This document shows positions 1 to 11,296 of a stretch of DNA of 64,000 nucleotides, in pieces. The DNA comes from Ampelomyces quisqualis (taxonomy: Eukaryota; Ascomycota; Dothideomycetes; Pleosporales; Phaeosphaeriaceae), in contig JAGTXZ010000018.1 of NCBI GenBank assembly GCA_018398575.1, positions 1,550,001-1,614,000 on the forward strand, read 5' to 3'. The position numbers were made by a program, and so were the translations under genes. The notes under the pieces are model-generated. The model made no database searches. It was not told where the DNA came from and saw only the letters and a list, made by a program, of their open reading frames with translations. Within the stretch, counting starts at the first letter, position 1. Each line of letters opens with the position of its first letter.

Positions 1-530
1 GCCATGTCTGGGTCGTCGGAATGACGCGAGCTGTGCCGTATTTTGCATAAGGAATCGAAAGCTAGGGCAGAAAGATTGCTGGTATGTAAAGTCAAGGAAG
101 TTGCCTCGAACATCGCGTTCCCGACGATGTAAGCACACCAACGCAAGACACTTCTGGAACCGTCGAGGCGTAAAGATATGCAACCAAGAAGTCGTGATGT
201 GGATTGAGGTGTTCAAGTGTTAGCCTCTGATGTCATCAGGCTAAACCTCAATGCGCGCTCCATACCGAATTGGAGGACGGCGGCACACCTCAAGGGCTCC
301 ACCAACCCCCTCATGTAACCGGCAACAGGATTTCGCATTGGTGAACCCACACATCATGATCGCTATGCATTCTCCTGACACCCACACTCTCTGTCCCCCA
401 ACGCGACCCCTTGCCTCGCTCGCGCCATAGAATCGCGACCCTACACCACACGACGCATCGGACGCCATTCACATCACGCAATCTGCCTGAGCAAAAGTCC
501 AAGGTTGTGCTACGTCTGTCTCGAACCATA
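1..530. other. Intergenic DNA upstream of the first gene
   Basis: Balanced base composition with no coding frame I can support. The short frames on both strands are low-information. An in-frame extension of the first gene back to 411 exists, but its residues (His/Arg/Thr-rich) do not look like the family N terminus, so I treat 411-530 as 5' leader. This stretch probably holds the promoter of the gene at 531. Confidence 0.5.
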
Positions 531-1892
531 ATGGCCTTACAATACTTGTCAGATAGAAACGGATGGTTGTCGTTCAAGCACAGCACTCCTGTGCTGTACA
601 TTACAGCAGAGGATGAGGAGTTCGACATAGAGACGATGACCGCCTGGCGGGATGAAGGCTTCATCGTAAAGTATGTGCCCATGGGTAAAGGCGGGAAGCA
701 ATACGTGCAAACACTATACAAGCTGGGCGACAATATGGGCATCGGTGAGCGTTATGCGATCGTAGGTATATAGCCCTTTACTAGCTCAGCGCAACACCTG
801 TCTTTCTTGAACAATCTATCGCCCGTCAGTATGTGCATTTGAGCTGACCAGCCTCCCAGCATTTGGCGACGCAGCTGCCATATGTCTTGACATATTCTCC
901 GAGCCCAAAACCGCAACTTCGAAACTCTGCTGCCTGATCGCATATTATCCTTCCTCGATACCCGACACGCGTCATCGTTTCACCGCATCTTTCCGTGTAC
1001 TGGTGCATCTCGCTCAAGGCACCCCTGGTAACGAGGACACTGTCGGCGTCACGCGACGACCAGAGGTTCTGGGCATACAAGGAAAACGAAGGACGGTTCA
1101 GAAGCGCATTACAGCAGGAATAGGCGCAGGAAGTCAGCAAACCAAAGTCACGTATCCGATCTTCACATACGAGGGTGTAGATGCAGGCTTCGCTGAGCAC
1201 GACTTGGACGAATACGATGCAGTCGCGGATGCAATTGCTTGGAGTCGAAGTCTGAGCATGGTCCGGAGGGGCTTTGGCGCAGAAGTCGATCTTGAGAAGG
1301 TATGGGACGAGAATGAAGAGCGTGAGTTGAGCGTGACACATCAGCTAGCAACAACAACTAACTTGACGCAGAAAAGTACCGCGGCAAGGACGTGGAAAAA
1401 CTGCTCGAGACCTACGTCAAAGAACCGAAACCCTTCGTCAACTTCACTCCAACCATGATCGGGGGCCACGGGCCTCAGGAACTACGCCGCTTCTACCGCG
1501 ATTTCTTCCTCAAAGAAGCCCCACCGTCCCTACACATGCGCCTCATCTCGCGAACGATCGGTGTAGACAAAATTGTCGATGAGCTATACATCCAGTTCAA
1601 ACACACCTGCCAGGTTCCCTGGATCCTGCCAGGCGTGTCGCCTACAAACCAAAAGGTCGAAATTGTCGTCGTCTCGATTGTAGCCTTTCGAGCTGGCAAA
1701 GTCTGGTCCGAACGTATATACTGGGATCAAGCAAGCGTGCTGTTTCAAATTGGCTTGTTGGATCCCGATGAAGTCCCTGAGAAGTTCAAGAAAGATGGGT
1801 TGGAGATGCTGCCTGTTAGTGGCAGTGAGGCGGCGAGGAAGGTCATGGATGTTGAGGCTGAGGATGCGAATGACATGATTGAGGATTGGTGA
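531..1892 (+). CDS. Dienelactone-hydrolase-like / SnoaL-like two-domain protein, 3 exons
   Basis: I join exons 531-765, 860-1321 and 1372-1892 (1218 nt, 405 residues). Intron 1 (766-859) begins GTATAT, has a CTGAC branch site and ends CCCAG. Intron 2 (1322-1371) begins GTGAGT, has CTAAC and ends GCAG. Splicing restores one frame reading YAIVAFGDAAA across the first junction. The start MALQYLSDRNGW is the form I recall for fungal dienelactone-hydrolase-like proteins. Residues about 1-230 resemble an alpha/beta hydrolase. The usual nucleophile elbow reads FGDAA, without an obvious Cys or Ser nucleophile, so activity is doubtful. Residues about 250-390 (FVNFTPTMIGG, RRFYRDFF, ERIYWDQAS) resemble a SnoaL/NTF2-like fold. 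A cytosolic enzyme or degenerate enzyme is likely; the substrate is unknown. The gene looks intact and is not RIP-mutated. Confidence 0.78.
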
Positions 1893-2100
1893 ATTTCACT
1901 TGCTGGGCGATTTTTGGCTTGACCTGCATGGAGTTATTGGTTCTTGCAGCACTTCTGATACCTTGTATGCTCTAATGATCCGATGAACAGTCTACTTCTA
2001 TACGTTGAAGGGCTCTTTAACAACATCGTGCACTTCTCTCACAGCACATTGGGGGCCTTGACGTTCTATCCCCGTATCCCATCCAATTGATGCGAAACCC

Positions 2101-4443
2101 CTACTTTCCTTCCCAGGGCCATGTGGCCGCAACATCTGTCTCCATCTCCCAGCGAAAATCTTCGTCATCGTTGGTCCAGCCTTTCACAAAGATATCCCAT
2201 CTGGCTTGATGGTCGTGACAACAATCCTCGAAGAGCTTTTGACACGCAAGAAGCTTCTTACGTATCGTCCTCTGATATCCTCTCCCCGTCGTGATGCGGT
2301 GCCAGTACCCATCCATCTTGCAGAGAAGACCAGCTAGGTATTTTCCACGCCGCAGCGAGAACTGCAACATCTCGCCTTGCAGACGCTGCACTTGGTATTC
2401 GTCCTCTTCGTCAGCGTGACCTTGTTGACCCTCTTGGAGCTCCTGGAGCGCCTCGTAGGTGGCCTGGGCCGCCCGCTTGCAAAGCTCGGGGAATAGCTCA
2501 GAAATCAGGTTCCGGGTCTTTTCTTGCCAGCCGTGGCCAGTTACCTTGTAGCACTGTCTCTCCGCGCCGTGAACGTGGTAGTGCTGGCAGATCATAGGCC
2601 CAGATATTGGGCAGGCTTCGTAGTGCTGGACGATAGAGTCAATCATCTCTTTGGAGAACTCTTCGGGCCACTCGAGACCCGATTGCTTGCTGGATGCATG
2701 TCTGTTAGACGCAGGTTGATCGGAGTCGCGCTTTGCTACGTCCGCTCGGTTGAGGAGTATGCCACCGATGCAGTGAAGGAAGGCGGCGTCCTCGTCAACG
2801 GAAAGATGGGGCACGTAGTACAATGGGAGATCGAAGTTCTCGACGTTTTCCCATGGGCGTGCCCGCTTCCGGCGCTGCTCGTTGCGGTGCATGCGCCGAA
2901 TTCGATCAATGACTATGTCTTGGATAATGGTGCAGCGCAAGGTCTTGGCGAGCTCGTACATCATGACCAAGCTGTCGATATCCCAGATGATCCTCCGAAC
3001 CGTACGATTACCATCGTTGACGATGCCGAGCGGATCGTTGTGTTCTTCGTCAAGTAATTCATGCGTCTCGGTGAACTCGATGTCATGCTCTGGTAAGCTG
3101 TCTCGAGGAACAGGAGAGATAGTGTTGACGAATGCTCGAACGATTACGGGATCTTGTTCAGGTAGATTGTACCGATCCCTTTGTCCTTTTTCGGGCAAGT
3201 TGTCCTGAATGAAACCGCAGTATGTTTCGAGTGCATCGGCGTTCACCATGTAGCTTTGTTCGTTCACCATCAGAGTGACTGGGTCATCTTCTCCAATGCG
3301 ACCAAAAGCGTTGGTTGCCGCTCGCATCAGAACGTGTATGGAGGGCTCACTTGTATCCTCTTCGTCGAATCGGACTTGAGACCTTGTCACGACAGGCGTG
3401 CGGCGGGAGGCGACATGGTCTTCTTCAGTCTCACAATCCGACTCGCTTCCCTCTGAATCCGACGCGGACTCTTCACAATCATCGACATCCTTCAGGGTCG
3501 CCGACTGAACTGTGGCCCCCAGGATGGGATCTGCAATGACAAAAGTGCTTGCGTCTGGCTGTGTAGCTGCCACGTTCGGGGGTTGGAAAACTGGCTTCTT
3601 CGACTTATCCTTAGACTTCTTACCCACAATTACCGTCGCATGCGGTGCTGGAAAGTTCTTTGAAACCAATCCCATTTTCTTAAGGCGCTTTTTGTCATCC
3701 TCTTTTCGTCCCAGCCATGGAAGAACGACATTTTCTTCTTCAAACCATTTCCACACTTCTAGCAGAAAGGCCTTTGAAACAGATGCACCACAGGTCACAC
3801 TTCTGCCAAAGCTGTTATAGGTCGCTTTGCACTCGTCATTCGTCATGCCTAGGAAAAGTCGCTCGTAGATAACGTTGCGGATCTGGGCCGAGACCTTCGA
3901 CTGAGGTGTCTGCAGCGGTGTGCGCGATGGGTGCAGTTGAAGATTGCCGACCTCATTCATGTACTGCTGCTGAGTTCTAGGTTCAGAAGGAGCGTACTTA
4001 TTGTTTGCCATGTCTGAGGCTAGAACAGGAGAGAGTGGCGTGAAGGACGTAGAGAAGACTCGTGGCGGACATCCTGGCGGTGCTGCGGGCTGGGCCGCGT
4101 CCTCCGGAACAGCATTTACAGAGACGTCGTTTATTTTCTTGTCGTCATTTCCAGCTACAACAGCGGTAGCTGGCAGGGATTGTGTGATCTGTACCTGCTT
4201 GCTGTTAGCCCGGGTCATCAACATGAGTACAATGTTTCTTACATCGAACTGCTGAGGATCTTCAAGAGCTTCGTCTTCATTCTCGCTGCTGGAAACATGG
4301 AAAGGTTTCGATTTTTTGCTCGGATGTATGACTTCCACGTCAGAATCAGGCGTATATCCATCAGACGTCTCCGAAGCACCCAAAGGTATAAAAAGCTCGG
4401 TTTTGCCCTGCATTCCACTGTAGCTACGCTTGACACGGGCCAT
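2101..4443 (-). CDS. Hypothetical protein, 780 aa, BTB-like region plus Cys/His motif
   Basis: Single long open frame of 780 residues. The N-terminal third is disordered and basic/acidic (KRSYSGMQGK, KKSKPF). A repeat-free segment RTPLQTPQSKVSAQ and a Ser/Asp/Glu stretch (about residues 320-345) follow. From about 370 to 500 the sequence reads like a diverged BTB/POZ domain (DPVTLMVNEQSYMVNADAL, then a stretch around RRIIWDIDSLVMMYELAKTL and IIQDIVIDRI). Near residue 650 there is a Cys/His cluster (CQHYHVHGAERQCYKV) that is conserved in the neighbouring relic and may bind a metal. The C terminus is helical, Gln/Glu-rich and basic. I recognise no enzyme. The tandem decayed paralog at 5284-7408 shows that this is a duplicated family. 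A BTB-type adaptor is a guess from the fold only. Confidence 0.75.
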   Translation of the reverse strand: MARVKRSYSGMQGKTELFIPLGASETSDGYTPDSDVEVIHPSKKSKPFHVSSSENEDEALEDPQQFDVRNIVLMLMTRANSKQVQITQSLPATAVVAGNDDKKINDVSVNAVPEDAAQPAAPPGCPPRVFSTSFTPLSPVLASDMANNKYAPSEPRTQQQYMNEVGNLQLHPSRTPLQTPQSKVSAQIRNVIYERLFLGMTNDECKATYNSFGRSVTCGASVSKAFLLEVWKWFEEENVVLPWLGRKEDDKKRLKKMGLVSKNFPAPHATVIVGKKSKDKSKKPVFQPPNVAATQPDASTFVIADPILGATVQSATLKDVDDCEESASDSEGSESDCETEEDHVASRRTPVVTRSQVRFDEEDTSEPSIHVLMRAATNAFGRIGEDDPVTLMVNEQSYMVNADALETYCGFIQDNLPEKGQRDRYNLPEQDPVIVRAFVNTISPVPRDSLPEHDIEFTETHELLDEEHNDPLGIVNDGNRTVRRIIWDIDSLVMMYELAKTLRCTIIQDIVIDRIRRMHRNEQRRKRARPWENVENFDLPLYYVPHLSVDEDAAFLHCIGGILLNRADVAKRDSDQPASNRHASSKQSGLEWPEEFSKEMIDSIVQHYEACPISGPMICQHYHVHGAERQCYKVTGHGWQEKTRNLISELFPELCKRAAQATYEALQELQEGQQGHADEEDEYQVQRLQGEMLQFSLRRGKYLAGLLCKMDGYWHRITTGRGYQRTIRKKLLACQKLFEDCCHDHQARWDIFVKGWTNDDEDFRWEMETDVAATWPWEGK

Positions 4444-5283
4444 GATTGGCTTGCTTTGAGCGATTTGTACTAAACGATACTGTTGTAGGCGTCGGATCTA
4501 AAACCTATGTTAGTTGAGGCGAGAATGTTGGTGTTGGTGAAGCGCAAATGTTGATTGGTTGGAGCGTGAACGGTGCGATGGTCGAGCGTGAGTGTTGTGT
4601 CGGTGTGCACGTGCTATAGCAGCTTGGTGAGTATTTGGAAAGTGGAGAGAAATATAAGAACAGGCTATGAGGAAAGCAGAGCAGAGCGTGGAACGAGTGC
4701 TGGTGATTAAGTGCGAGAGCAACCTGGTGCGTGACTGCTGCTGCTTTCACTTTCACCAGCTAATGCAACAAGCGTGACACCACACAATTCTCTTAGACAA
4801 TTCACCCTACAACCTGTAAAAGAAGGGAAATTTATAGAAATAGTTTTATAGACAGAGAGAGCCTTAGAAACCGTTTTAGCATTTTCAATCTCAAACGTGC
4901 TAACGAACAATGCAGGATGTTCCATCGACGCTGTCAAATTAGATACCCACCACCCCGCTCCTTCTGAAAAGTCCCTATCATCTCCCGGCTATACATAGAG
5001 AGCCGATCAGAAATTGCAAGCACGGATTCAGGACAAGAGATCATGCCCGGAACTCACCCCAACAACGCCGCGCTGCCTTCGGTTGGACAATAAATTTCCC
5101 GTTTAACAAGTTGACGCAGTATGCTTGCTTCTGTTTGTGACAATATTCACAAGAAAAGCTGTAAAAACCTTGAAAGCAATCCCACGCCGCGCTGTGATTA
5201 TCCTGGAGGGTAGACATATTCAAACGAAGAGCCTGCTCGGTTTCTCTGGACTTCGTGTCAAGCGTCTTACCCTGAGATAACTT
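4444..5283. other. Intergenic region with one small Cys-containing frame
   Basis: This lies between the BTB-like gene and its decayed paralog, and the first part is presumably the gene's 5' leader and promoter. The only frame that catches the eye is 5041-5223 on the minus strand (60 aa), which contains CEYCHKQKQAYC. This is a C-x2-C-x7-C pattern like a small zinc-binding knuckle. It resembles the CAYC...C pattern in the antisense frame of element E2. It may be a fragment and I do not call it a gene. Confidence 0.35.
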
Positions 5284-7408
5284 CTAAGTCTTGACCTGCT
5301 CCAGCATCTCAAACTGTAGTAGAATACGCGCTGTATTCGCTTCGTGGTACTGGGACCATGCAACCAGTTCTCGTCGCTTTTTTTGGCGTTCTCTGTGCTG
5401 GTCTGGCCTACCGTCTGGTGCTCCTATGCTCGATCGTCGACATGACGTGATTGTGGGTGTCAACAGCAACTCCCTTAATGTAGGCATAAAGATTGGACGT
5501 AAATTTCCAAGTCTTTTTGATGTCTCTGCGCGCGCTTTCGATGTCCTTGTGTGTGTGCACTTTGTAGCAAGGTTCATTTTCGCCATGGAAATGACAATGT
5601 GCGCATCGCGCGGCATGCGGACCACTGTCCAAGACGTGCGATTCTGCAACACCGCAACGCTCGGTATGCTCCAGGACGTGATCTTCCAAATAGTTTGGGA
5701 GCGATTGCATTGATTGCGCATATTATCAATACCAAGCCGGAGCAAGGGATTGTCTACCCCGGGTTCAAGCTCGTTCAGGAAAAGTGATGGCAAAACGAAA
5801 CCTGATACCTTTCCAGCCTTGACATAATTGAGGTATAGTTTCCGCATCTCGTCCACAACCATGTCTTGGACGATGGCGCAGTCGAAAGAGACGCTTAATC
5901 GGTGCATCTCAACCAGGGATTCCACGTTCCAGTTGATCTTCGTCACTTTGACAGTGTCAGTGTTCATATCATCTAAAACGTCTTTACTGTTCAACGCCTG
6001 CTTATGGGTCTCCCTCTTGAACTCAAAGTCGTGCTGGGCTAGGCCACGGCTAGGACATAGCGAGATGGCATTGATGAAAGCACGAACAACCAGTGGAAAA
6101 GCGGCCTCGAATTCCAGTTCTTATTCGTCTTGATCTTTAAGGACGCCACAATGCTCTTGTAAAGCAGCTCTTGACACTGTGAATTCTTGGTCACCAAGAT
6201 TCAACGTGACCAGATCTTTGCTAAAGACGTTGGAAGCCGCTCGCACTCGGTCGTTAATCGAGCCTACGGGTCTAGTCAGGTTGTTGATTGCAAGGACGTC
6301 TTTACGGCGAGGACGGTTAGATCTCATTTTTGCAGGCTTTTTATGTGTTAGACTGTCAACTACTATCTCCACATATTGTTTATACTGCTGATTTACCATG
6401 CTTGTAGGCTCTTCTTGGAGACCGAAACAGGAAAGCAGAAGAGGCTCCAGTCGTGAATCCTCTTGCAGTGTGTTAGCTTTTACTGCTAAAGGTGCAGTAT
6501 CTTGTTCCTCTGTAGGCTTCTGTGCTTGAGGCATAGGAACAGCAGTCTGCTGTGGCGCAGGAACAGTGATCTGTTGTGGGATAGGGACGGCTGGATGTTG
6601 CGGCATAGCGGATACAGGATACAGAAGTGAAAATTTGGTGGACCAAGACCTGCCACCTTCAGGTGCTGTCTATCAAGTTTCCCATGAACAACCCAAGGTA
6701 AGACCGTATTATCTTCCTCAAATCATTTCGGTGCCCAGCTCATGCAATGCTTACTGACTGCTTGATTGCTACCAGCTATGCCTCCGCGTGCTGTGTAGAC
6801 GTCTCAACACTGCTTGTTCGACCATCCTTGGAAAGCACGATTGTGTATCACCTCCCTCACACAAGACTAGTTGCTTTTGAAGCTGGAGTCTGCAGAGGCG
6901 TCCGGGTTAAAGCGAGGTTTCGAGTGTCCACCTCGTTCAGATAAGCGGCTAAAGCCTGAGGGTCGGTAGGCGCATGAGGATTATTTGCTATATTGCTCGC
7001 ACTCGTCCCAGGGGGTATGATAGTCGATGCCGTCGAAATCGGGGGCTGAATGGCGACATTAGAAGCCAGAGGCTGAGCGACCGCCGTGAGGGCGAAGGAC
7101 TGAGCAACCGCTTCATCGTCTGGAAAGGAAGCTGTTTGAGATTGACCTCATCCATTGGCTCTGAGCTCGAGGAAGCTGGGCCATCCTGTCTTCTTCTTCG
7201 TCGGAGCGGGCACGAGCGGTGCTGATGAAGCTAGGGATCGCGTAGCATACATGTGTTCCTGCATATCGGACTTCGGCTTCTTCGTAGAGCGTCCGTCGAT
7301 GCCCCTCGCAAGCGCCACTTCTTGCTCAAGAGCATCGGCCTCAGAGCAACCAGAAGCAGAAACATCCTCGATGAAGATTGCCTCATTTGTGCGCTTTGAG
7401 CCAGCCAT
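5284..7408 (-). pseudogene. Decayed tandem paralog of the BTB-like gene at 2101-4443
   Basis: Several minus-strand frames match the neighbouring gene in order. At 7408-7148 the N terminus reads MAGSKRTNEA against MARVKRSYSG. At about 7010-6870 there are IANNPHAPTDP and TRTPLQTPASKA against MANNKYAPSEP and SRTPLQTPQSKV. At 6606-6121 VRAASNVFSKDLVTLNLGDQ continues into the BTB-like region. An in-frame TAA at 6121-6123 interrupts the frame, which then runs on through VVRAFINAIS to FDCAIVQDMVVDEMRK. Near 5700 the match moves to another frame (5710-5408, CAHCHFHGENEPCYKV, matching the Cys/His cluster). It therefore has at least one stop and one or more frameshifts. Base composition is host-like, so it decayed without heavy RIP. 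A few real introns could mimic part of the damage, but the TAA inside an otherwise aligned frame argues for a pseudogene. Confidence 0.75.
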
Positions 7409-9050
7409 TTTGTCCAGATCGATGACCGGATTGGTGTGTGTTTATATTTAGGGAGTAGGTATGAGCGTGCGATTTAGCAGTTGGACCAATCAAGGGGCCG
7501 AGCGGTTCGTTCGTCGAGCTCGTTAAAGGGAATGCGTGTGGGTATGCGCGTTCAATAGAATGGAGATCAATATGCAAGAATCGTCTGCGTAGGCTCAGAG
7601 TAGTGGATCGTAGAGCTAATTTATACCCATTATAGGATAGCGCTAGCTCACGTACCATTGTTATCACTGATGAGCAGAAACGTCATGGCACTCAGCCAAG
7701 CCTTGTGAACGAATCAACTTTCACTAGCATTCACTTCCAGGTCAGCAGCTCAACCATCATGTGACGTCATTGTCTGGACAGCCGGCACAACTTGATTGTT
7801 AAATATGAATTGCTTATAAGTCATTTAGTCAGTATAGTCACTTGGAGCGTCTATTCCAGTATCAGAGAGACATCATGTATGTAAACCCAGAACTGGAGAC
7901 GCATCGATCGGCAAAAACCAAAGCACATTAGGCTCCTCACAACGAAAAGATACAATCATATCCGACAGTTCATACACATAGCATGTATTATTTCCTGCAG
8001 TCCAGCCAAATAAACAGGGAAGTGTATTAGAGGTCTTAGATTCAAGTGTAAGACCGAAACCTTCTGTATCGAGCGAAGCATTCCCAGACCTTTGTGAAAA
8101 TAGATGTATAGCTCGAGCGGTTCATCAAGATGAAATCGAAACGTGTAATTGACTTTGTATCTTTGTTAGTTCATTCTCGCCCTATGATTCGCTACTTGCG
8201 AGCAATTTGCGCACTAAGATAAACTATTTGTTATTGCAGGTTATCCTATGTCTTTATAGTACCCCAGTGTTTGGTAGGCATAGAACACATTGCTACCTTT
8301 CCGCCAGACTATAGCTCTGTACTTACACCTATGCCGAAGGCGCCTAAGCTGCTGCAATTGAAGCGGTATTTTATACTTGCTGTTTGAATGCTACTAAACA
8401 ATTACTGCTAAAGGGAGGAACTGAGAAGAAATTGGTAACTAAGGACTACCAAGGAAATATTAGCTGAAACTACAGCAAGATACTAGAATCCTACTCTTGA
8501 TTTATTGTTGCAAGATATCTGACATAGAATAGGATAGAACCCTTTCACATCTTCCTACGTCCTGTCTGCACAATATCCACCAAAACACGTGTAGAACCCT
8601 ATTAGTACCCTGAGCTGCATGATTTTCCAACTTAGGCAGACACCAAGCAGAAGGATACATGACAAAAGCACTAAAGATGTCAAATATTGCGATCTTATAG
8701 CAATTGTAGCTCGCATCTACCAAGACAAGGTGCTAAACACCTGAACTGGCACTGTGGCACGTCCGATTCTTCTACACCTAGACGCTATTGAGTCGTGCAT
8801 TAGCAGATACAACAAAGGCGACATGCTTACTGTCGCAGGAAACAACCTCTAGCCAGCAGATGTTCGTCCATCGTCTGCAGTGCGTCAAGACAACTTTGAC
8901 ACAATTTATAGGTTCCGATACTTCCTCAGTACAGTCTTCACGACCTCATGATAAAACTGGTCCTGAGGTCTAGAAAGAGTATGGAAAGGGTGGGCTGTCT
9001 GATACTCGACGTTCGAAGTTGGTGCTCCCGAATTCCGTTGGAGCCCCGAC
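7409..9050. other. Intergenic DNA left of the transposon block
   Basis: Moderately AT-rich but not RIP-like, since TCA, TGA, CCA and TGG are all common. A minus-strand frame at 8723-8502 (73 aa, AWCLPKLENHAAQG) could be a remnant of a longer protein; I do not recognise it. I found no terminal repeats, RNA gene or clear promoter. Confidence 0.4.
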
Positions 9051-9060
9051 CTCGCCTCTC

Positions 9061-9118
9061 AGGTTTCACGAGAAGTGGAAAATAAGCTCGGGCCCACCCC
9101 ACCCAAATCAAGGTGCAA
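9061..9118 (+). repeat. Left TIR of the outermost element
   Basis: Begins AGGTTTCACGAGAAGTGG and matches the reverse complement of 57781-57838 at nearly all positions. The differences include two CCA here against CTA in the other copy, as RIP would give. Confidence 0.9.
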
Positions 9119-9119
9119 G

Positions 9120-10004
9120 CTCTTATACCTTTTTGATTACTATAACGCTAATATATTATAGATCTGCTAGGTTTTTTACTAGAACTTTGTAGATGCACCT
9201 CTAGTTACATATGCTAACTTATAAAGTTAACCTAGGTAGTTGTTAATAGTCTTATTTATCTTCTCTAGTAATAACTCTCTCTACACTTAGTAGAACTAAG
9301 CTATCCTATTAGCTTTTAAGCTACAACTTCTTCTATAGAACTTCTCCTTAAGTAGGCTTACCTAGGTCTCTATAATACTTATATCTAGTAACTTTAGAGC
9401 ACTCTTAATATATTTAAAGAGGTAATTATTAAGCTACTTTGTACTTGCCTTTAAGATATAAGCAGAGTCTTTATTTTGCTATAAGATATAGTCTCTACTG
9501 CGTTTATTACAGTACTCTTTAAGAGCAGCTAAGATCCTAATATAAGTTTTAGTGTTTATTTTACCATTAAGATAAGACGTTTAATAGAGCATACACTACG
9601 TAAAGTTGTAGCCTAAAATAGTAAATAGATAGAAGCGTCTTTTGTACTTATTTATCTCTTTATCTAGCTTATAGTTGTAAGCGTACTATATATTTAAAGG
9701 CTTAAATCTTTTCTCTTTACTACGTCTTCTCTTAATCCTACGTAAGTGTAGAAGTCTAGTCTTTTAATAAAGCTTATTACACTAGATAACGCAATACTAC
9801 TACTACTTATAAAGACGCAGTGTAAGCTGCTTAATAGCCTAAAGGTAGCGCTCTTCTTTTTTTTCCTCTAAGTGCTCTTTAAGAAGCGCAGCAGTGTAGG
9901 TTATAATTCTATAAACTTTCTCTATCTAACACTATATTATAACGCAAGAGAACACTTTTCTATTACTACTAGTAATAACACTAGAGCGTAGTTATATATC
10001 CTGC
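9120..10004 (-). pseudogene. Tc1/mariner transposase relic, catalytic part
   Basis: Read on the minus strand with TAA/TAG as lost Gln/Trp, the frame contains QNKDSAYILKAST followed by NNYLFKYIKSALKLLDISII. This corresponds to the second Asp region (QDNDSxH) and the SPDLNxIE region of Tc1/mariner DDE transposases. Upstream the frame runs through TAALLKEHLEEKKEERYL and continues across the hAT-1 insertion at 10005 into 57346-57740, after one TSD copy is removed. Asp and Glu codons of the triad appear as Asn/Lys-type changes expected from TGA to TAA. No ORF survives and the element is dead. Confidence 0.75.
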
Positions 10005-10012
10005 TATATAGC
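10005..10012. repeat. TSD of hAT-1, left copy (TATATAGC)
   Basis: TATATAGC directly precedes the hAT-1 terminus TACAGTAG and recurs at 57338-57345 directly after the other terminus. Eight base pairs is the hAT length. Confidence 0.9.
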
Positions 10013-10328
10013 TACAGTAGTAAATAGGTAGAGGTTAGGTAGAGTTAGAGTAGCTTTACGTAAGACTCTAAACCTACCTAACTCTCTACCTACGTTAGAA
10101 AAATTTAAGATTAATCTAGTTGGCCTAATTGCTGCAACCCGCGGCGGCCTAACAGCAATACTGTCTACTAGACAATTTGCTAAAGTCGCTCTACTTACTT
10201 CTAGTTGCTAGCAAGTTGCTAGCAAGTTGCTAGCAACCTAACAGTGTTGCTAGTGTTGCTAGATCTAACAGAGTTGCTAATGTTGCCAATTTTACTTACG
10301 TGACTGTATTGCTGTATTTTTATAATTA

Positions 10329-10753
10329 CGTAAGTAACCTAAAAATACAAAATATAGAGTAGAATTCCCTCTTTAAAATGCACTATTTAGATTTTTTTAG
10401 CTACTCTAGTTATTGAGATATAGCGCGTTGAAGTTATAAACTTTTTTAAAAAAACTTTAAAGTACGTTCAACACAGTAGATCTTAACGCCTACACTATTA
10501 TATATTAAAATTAAATAAAATAGTGCTAGAGTAAAATCTACACTTTAGTTACTATTTCTTTAAAAAAAAATATAATATATTATCTAGTCAAAGTGCTAGA
10601 GCTTTAGCGAAAACAAGCCTTGGCAAAGAACATTAAAAAGTTACAAACTTCACTGCTGTGCATCTCAGCAACTAGAGCAGCTATAAGAATTCTGAATAGT
10701 GCGTTTTAAAGAGGGAATTAAGCTCTATATTTTAGGCTTTTAGAATAATTACG
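10329..10753. mobile_element. 425-bp MITE nested in the 850-bp element
   Basis: Long inverted ends (about 60 bp, imperfect) start CGTAAGTAACC on the left and CGTAATTATTC on the right strand. TA is on both sides (10327-10328 and 10754-10755). The arms share AATTCCCTCTTTAAAA with a short non-palindromic centre. No ORF. Size and TA target fit a Tc1/mariner-derived MITE. Confidence 0.8.
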
Positions 10754-10755
10754 TA

Positions 10756-10840
10756 ATCGCGCGGGTGGGGCAGGTGGGTCCAGTGGATCAGGTTGATCAA
10801 TTTGGGCGTTTTTGTCTGATTAGGCAGCTAGAACAAATAG
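10756..10840. other. Unmutated island inside the RIP block
   Basis: About 85 bases right of the MITE are rich in TGG, CCA, TGA and TCA (for example GGGTGGGGCAGG and GTCCAGTGGATCAGG), trinucleotides almost missing from the surrounding tens of kilobases. It belongs to the 850-bp element by position and has no coding potential. Confidence 0.65.
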
Positions 10841-11296
10841 GGGTAGCTAGGCACCGTAGACTACAGTTAAAAACTATCTAGTTAACTGTTCTAACAATGT
10901 TGCTAATGTTGCAGATGTTGCCAACGTTGTGTTTTCCTAACGTAATCTTTTTACGCTAATAGGGGGTAGAGGTTAAGGTAGAGGTAATTAATTGTAGGTT
11001 AAGGTTAGGTTGCATAACTTTAGCGCAATTAATTAAATTTAATATATAGTATACTTTCTAAACAGATTATTAGCGCGATAAGGAGTGTATAAGTATAATC
11101 TAAGTATACCTCCTACTATATATATATATAGATATATATAGATTTCTAAAAATATATTAAATCTTAAAGAGGCAGAAACACGTTAAGAATGTTAAAGAAC
11201 TAATGTTTATTACGTTTATTTATTATATAGGCAGACGTAGCATAACTTTATTTCTTAAATATAGTAAGCCTATAGCTTCTGCAATTTCTATATACA

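Larger units (their letters stand above)
10093..10942. mobile_element. 850-bp TA-flanked non-autonomous element inside hAT-1
   Basis: Short inverted termini CGTTAGAAAAA and (reverse-complemented) CGTTAGGAAAA are flanked by TA at 10091-10092 and 10943-10944. Deleting it with one TA joins hAT-1 into a sequence that aligns closely with the undisturbed hAT-2 end at about 19660-19700. Both ends carry several GTTGCTAGTGTTGC-like subterminal repeats. No coding frame was seen. A TA target and short TIRs suggest a mariner-type MITE. Confidence 0.8.

Noticed and set aside
411..530. N-terminal extension of the first gene
   Set aside because: The extension is His/Thr/Arg-rich and the Met at 531 gives the sequence expected for the family.
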